Shown piece by piece: positions 63,353 through 64,000 of a stretch of DNA of 64,000 nt. The stretch comes from Rickettsiales bacterium (GTDB taxonomy: Bacteria; Pseudomonadota; Alphaproteobacteria; Rickettsiales; Deianiraeaceae): contig JAFSXM010000020.1 in NCBI GenBank assembly GCA_017444095.1, positions 62,001 through 126,000 on the forward strand. The letters are read 5' to 3'. Positions within the stretch are counted from its first letter, which is position 1; each line of letters starts with the position of its first letter. Under the pieces are notes generated by a model that saw only the letters and a program-made list of their open reading frames with translations, did not search any database and had not been told where the DNA came from. Both the position numbers and the translations under genes were made by a program.

Positions 63353-64000
63353 ATGAAGAAAGTTGTTAGTTTAGGTTTGTTATCTGCTATGTTTTTGGCA
63401 GGTAGTAATATTTCTAATGCAATAGAACTTAAAGGTATTGAAAATGACATTGATTTGGGTGTGTCATATACGGCACAAATATATTCCGGTGATTCAGCAT
63501 ACGATAATGAATTAATAGATGTTTATAAGGTAAATGGAGACACATTAACAAATTTAACAAATCAAATTTCGTTATATGTTGGATATAATGCTGTATTTAA
63601 AATGAATAATTTTTTAAATCCAATGCTTGGTATGTTTATGAGCGGTCATATTCCATTAAATTACACCATAAAAGAAGATAATGAAATGTTTAAAAATATG
63701 ATATCTAATGTTTTTGATTTGAATATTAAACTTGGTAATAGGTTTAATATATGCAAAGATATAGATATTGATGTATATTATTTTCTTGGTATAAATGCCG
63801 GTATTGCAAGAACAAAATTTTATGGCATTACGGCATCTCAGTCTTATGCCGGTGTATCCACTGGTGTTGGAGCCGATATGTCATATAAAAATATTATATT
63901 TGGAATTTATTACAAATATACAGACATGAGAGATGCTGGCTTTAAATTCAACACATCTAATAATGTTGGTATTAAGCTTGGATACAGATTTGCTCTGTAA
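63353..64000 (+). CDS. outer-membrane beta-barrel protein
   Basis: 215 aa, complete, ending at the last base of the window. The signal peptide MKKVVSLGLLSAMFLAGSNI is followed by SNA as a likely cleavage site. The mature protein alternates hydrophobic and polar residues in strands (IDLGVSYTAQIYSG; QISLYVGYNAVFKM; IIFGIYYKYTDM) and ends KLGYRFAL, typical of an eight-stranded OmpA/Omp25-like barrel, although the final residue is Leu rather than Phe. Probable surface antigen or adhesin-type porin. A T13 tract lies at 63290-63302, further upstream. Confidence 0.8.
   Translation: MKKVVSLGLLSAMFLAGSNISNAIELKGIENDIDLGVSYTAQIYSGDSAYDNELIDVYKVNGDTLTNLTNQISLYVGYNAVFKMNNFLNPMLGMFMSGHIPLNYTIKEDNEMFKNMISNVFDLNIKLGNRFNICKDIDIDVYYFLGINAGIARTKFYGITASQSYAGVSTGVGADMSYKNIIFGIYYKYTDMRDAGFKFNTSNNVGIKLGYRFAL

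Noticed and set aside
1..64000. Insertion sequences or transposase genes
   Set aside because: No transposase motif or paired terminal inverted repeats with target duplications were seen anywhere in the window.

Overview
This window is strongly A+T-rich. Its gene content points to an alphaproteobacterium with an obligate host-associated life, most likely Rickettsiales-like (this placement is inference). The evidence is an alpha-type RpoD, paired F0 b'/b subunits, a gene-transfer-agent (GTA) tail protein, two VirB2-type pilin-like proteins, EamA exporters of the kind used for metabolite exchange, a lone Mrp antiporter subunit, and many orphan Asn/Lys/Asp-rich proteins. Very few starts have a recognisable Shine-Dalgarno sequence.

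Layout. 1-8.1 kb: start of a lipoprotein gene (-), rpoD, hflC, an orphan coiled-coil gene (-), atpF', atpF, ftsK. 8.1-15.8 kb: orphan, dnaB, M16 peptidase, LysE-type exporter, large orphan. 15.8-22.3 kb: degenerate type-I-secretion-like ABC protein (-), EamA transporter (-), orphan with a possible Cys/His protease core, HtrA protease. 22.3-28.3 kb: priA (-), mrp antiporter subunit, iscS, TRL-like lipoprotein (-), bactofilin and M23 peptidase (-). 28.5-35.5 kb: three orphan genes around tRNA-Leu(UAA) and hemW (-); the third is split between two frames at an A7 run. 35.8-40.1 kb: GTA gp15-like protein and a VirB2-like pilin on the minus strand. 40.2-46.6 kb: map, Asn-rich orphan (-), SRP RNA, membrane orphan, unknown 515-aa protein (-), tilS (-), pseudopilin-like protein. 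46.7-55 kb: EamA and DAACS transporters, membrane phosphoesterase, TcdA/TcdB-like glycosyltransferase candidate (-), mnmG, rppH, dprA (-). 55-64 kb: orphan (-), tRNA-Arg(CCG), ferredoxin (-), second VirB2-like pilin, membrane GT2 glycosyltransferase, recN, orphan paralogue, two small membrane genes (-), outer-membrane beta-barrel protein.

The housekeeping genes (transcription, replication and repair, division, Fe-S and tRNA modification) are interrupted every few kilobases by single orphan genes. Eight of these orphans carry a tight cysteine cluster at one extreme end of an otherwise Cys-poor protein. Several are preceded by a homopolymeric T tract next to a -10-like box. Two are paralogues; one looks like a clostridial-toxin-type glycosyltransferase and one has a Cys/His protease-like core. 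I read them as a dispersed set of candidate host-directed effectors. With the two VirB2-like proteins carrying Cys-rich ectodomains and the pilin/GTA-gp15 gene pair, they are the most interesting content here. Family assignments rest on reading motifs; no database search was run.
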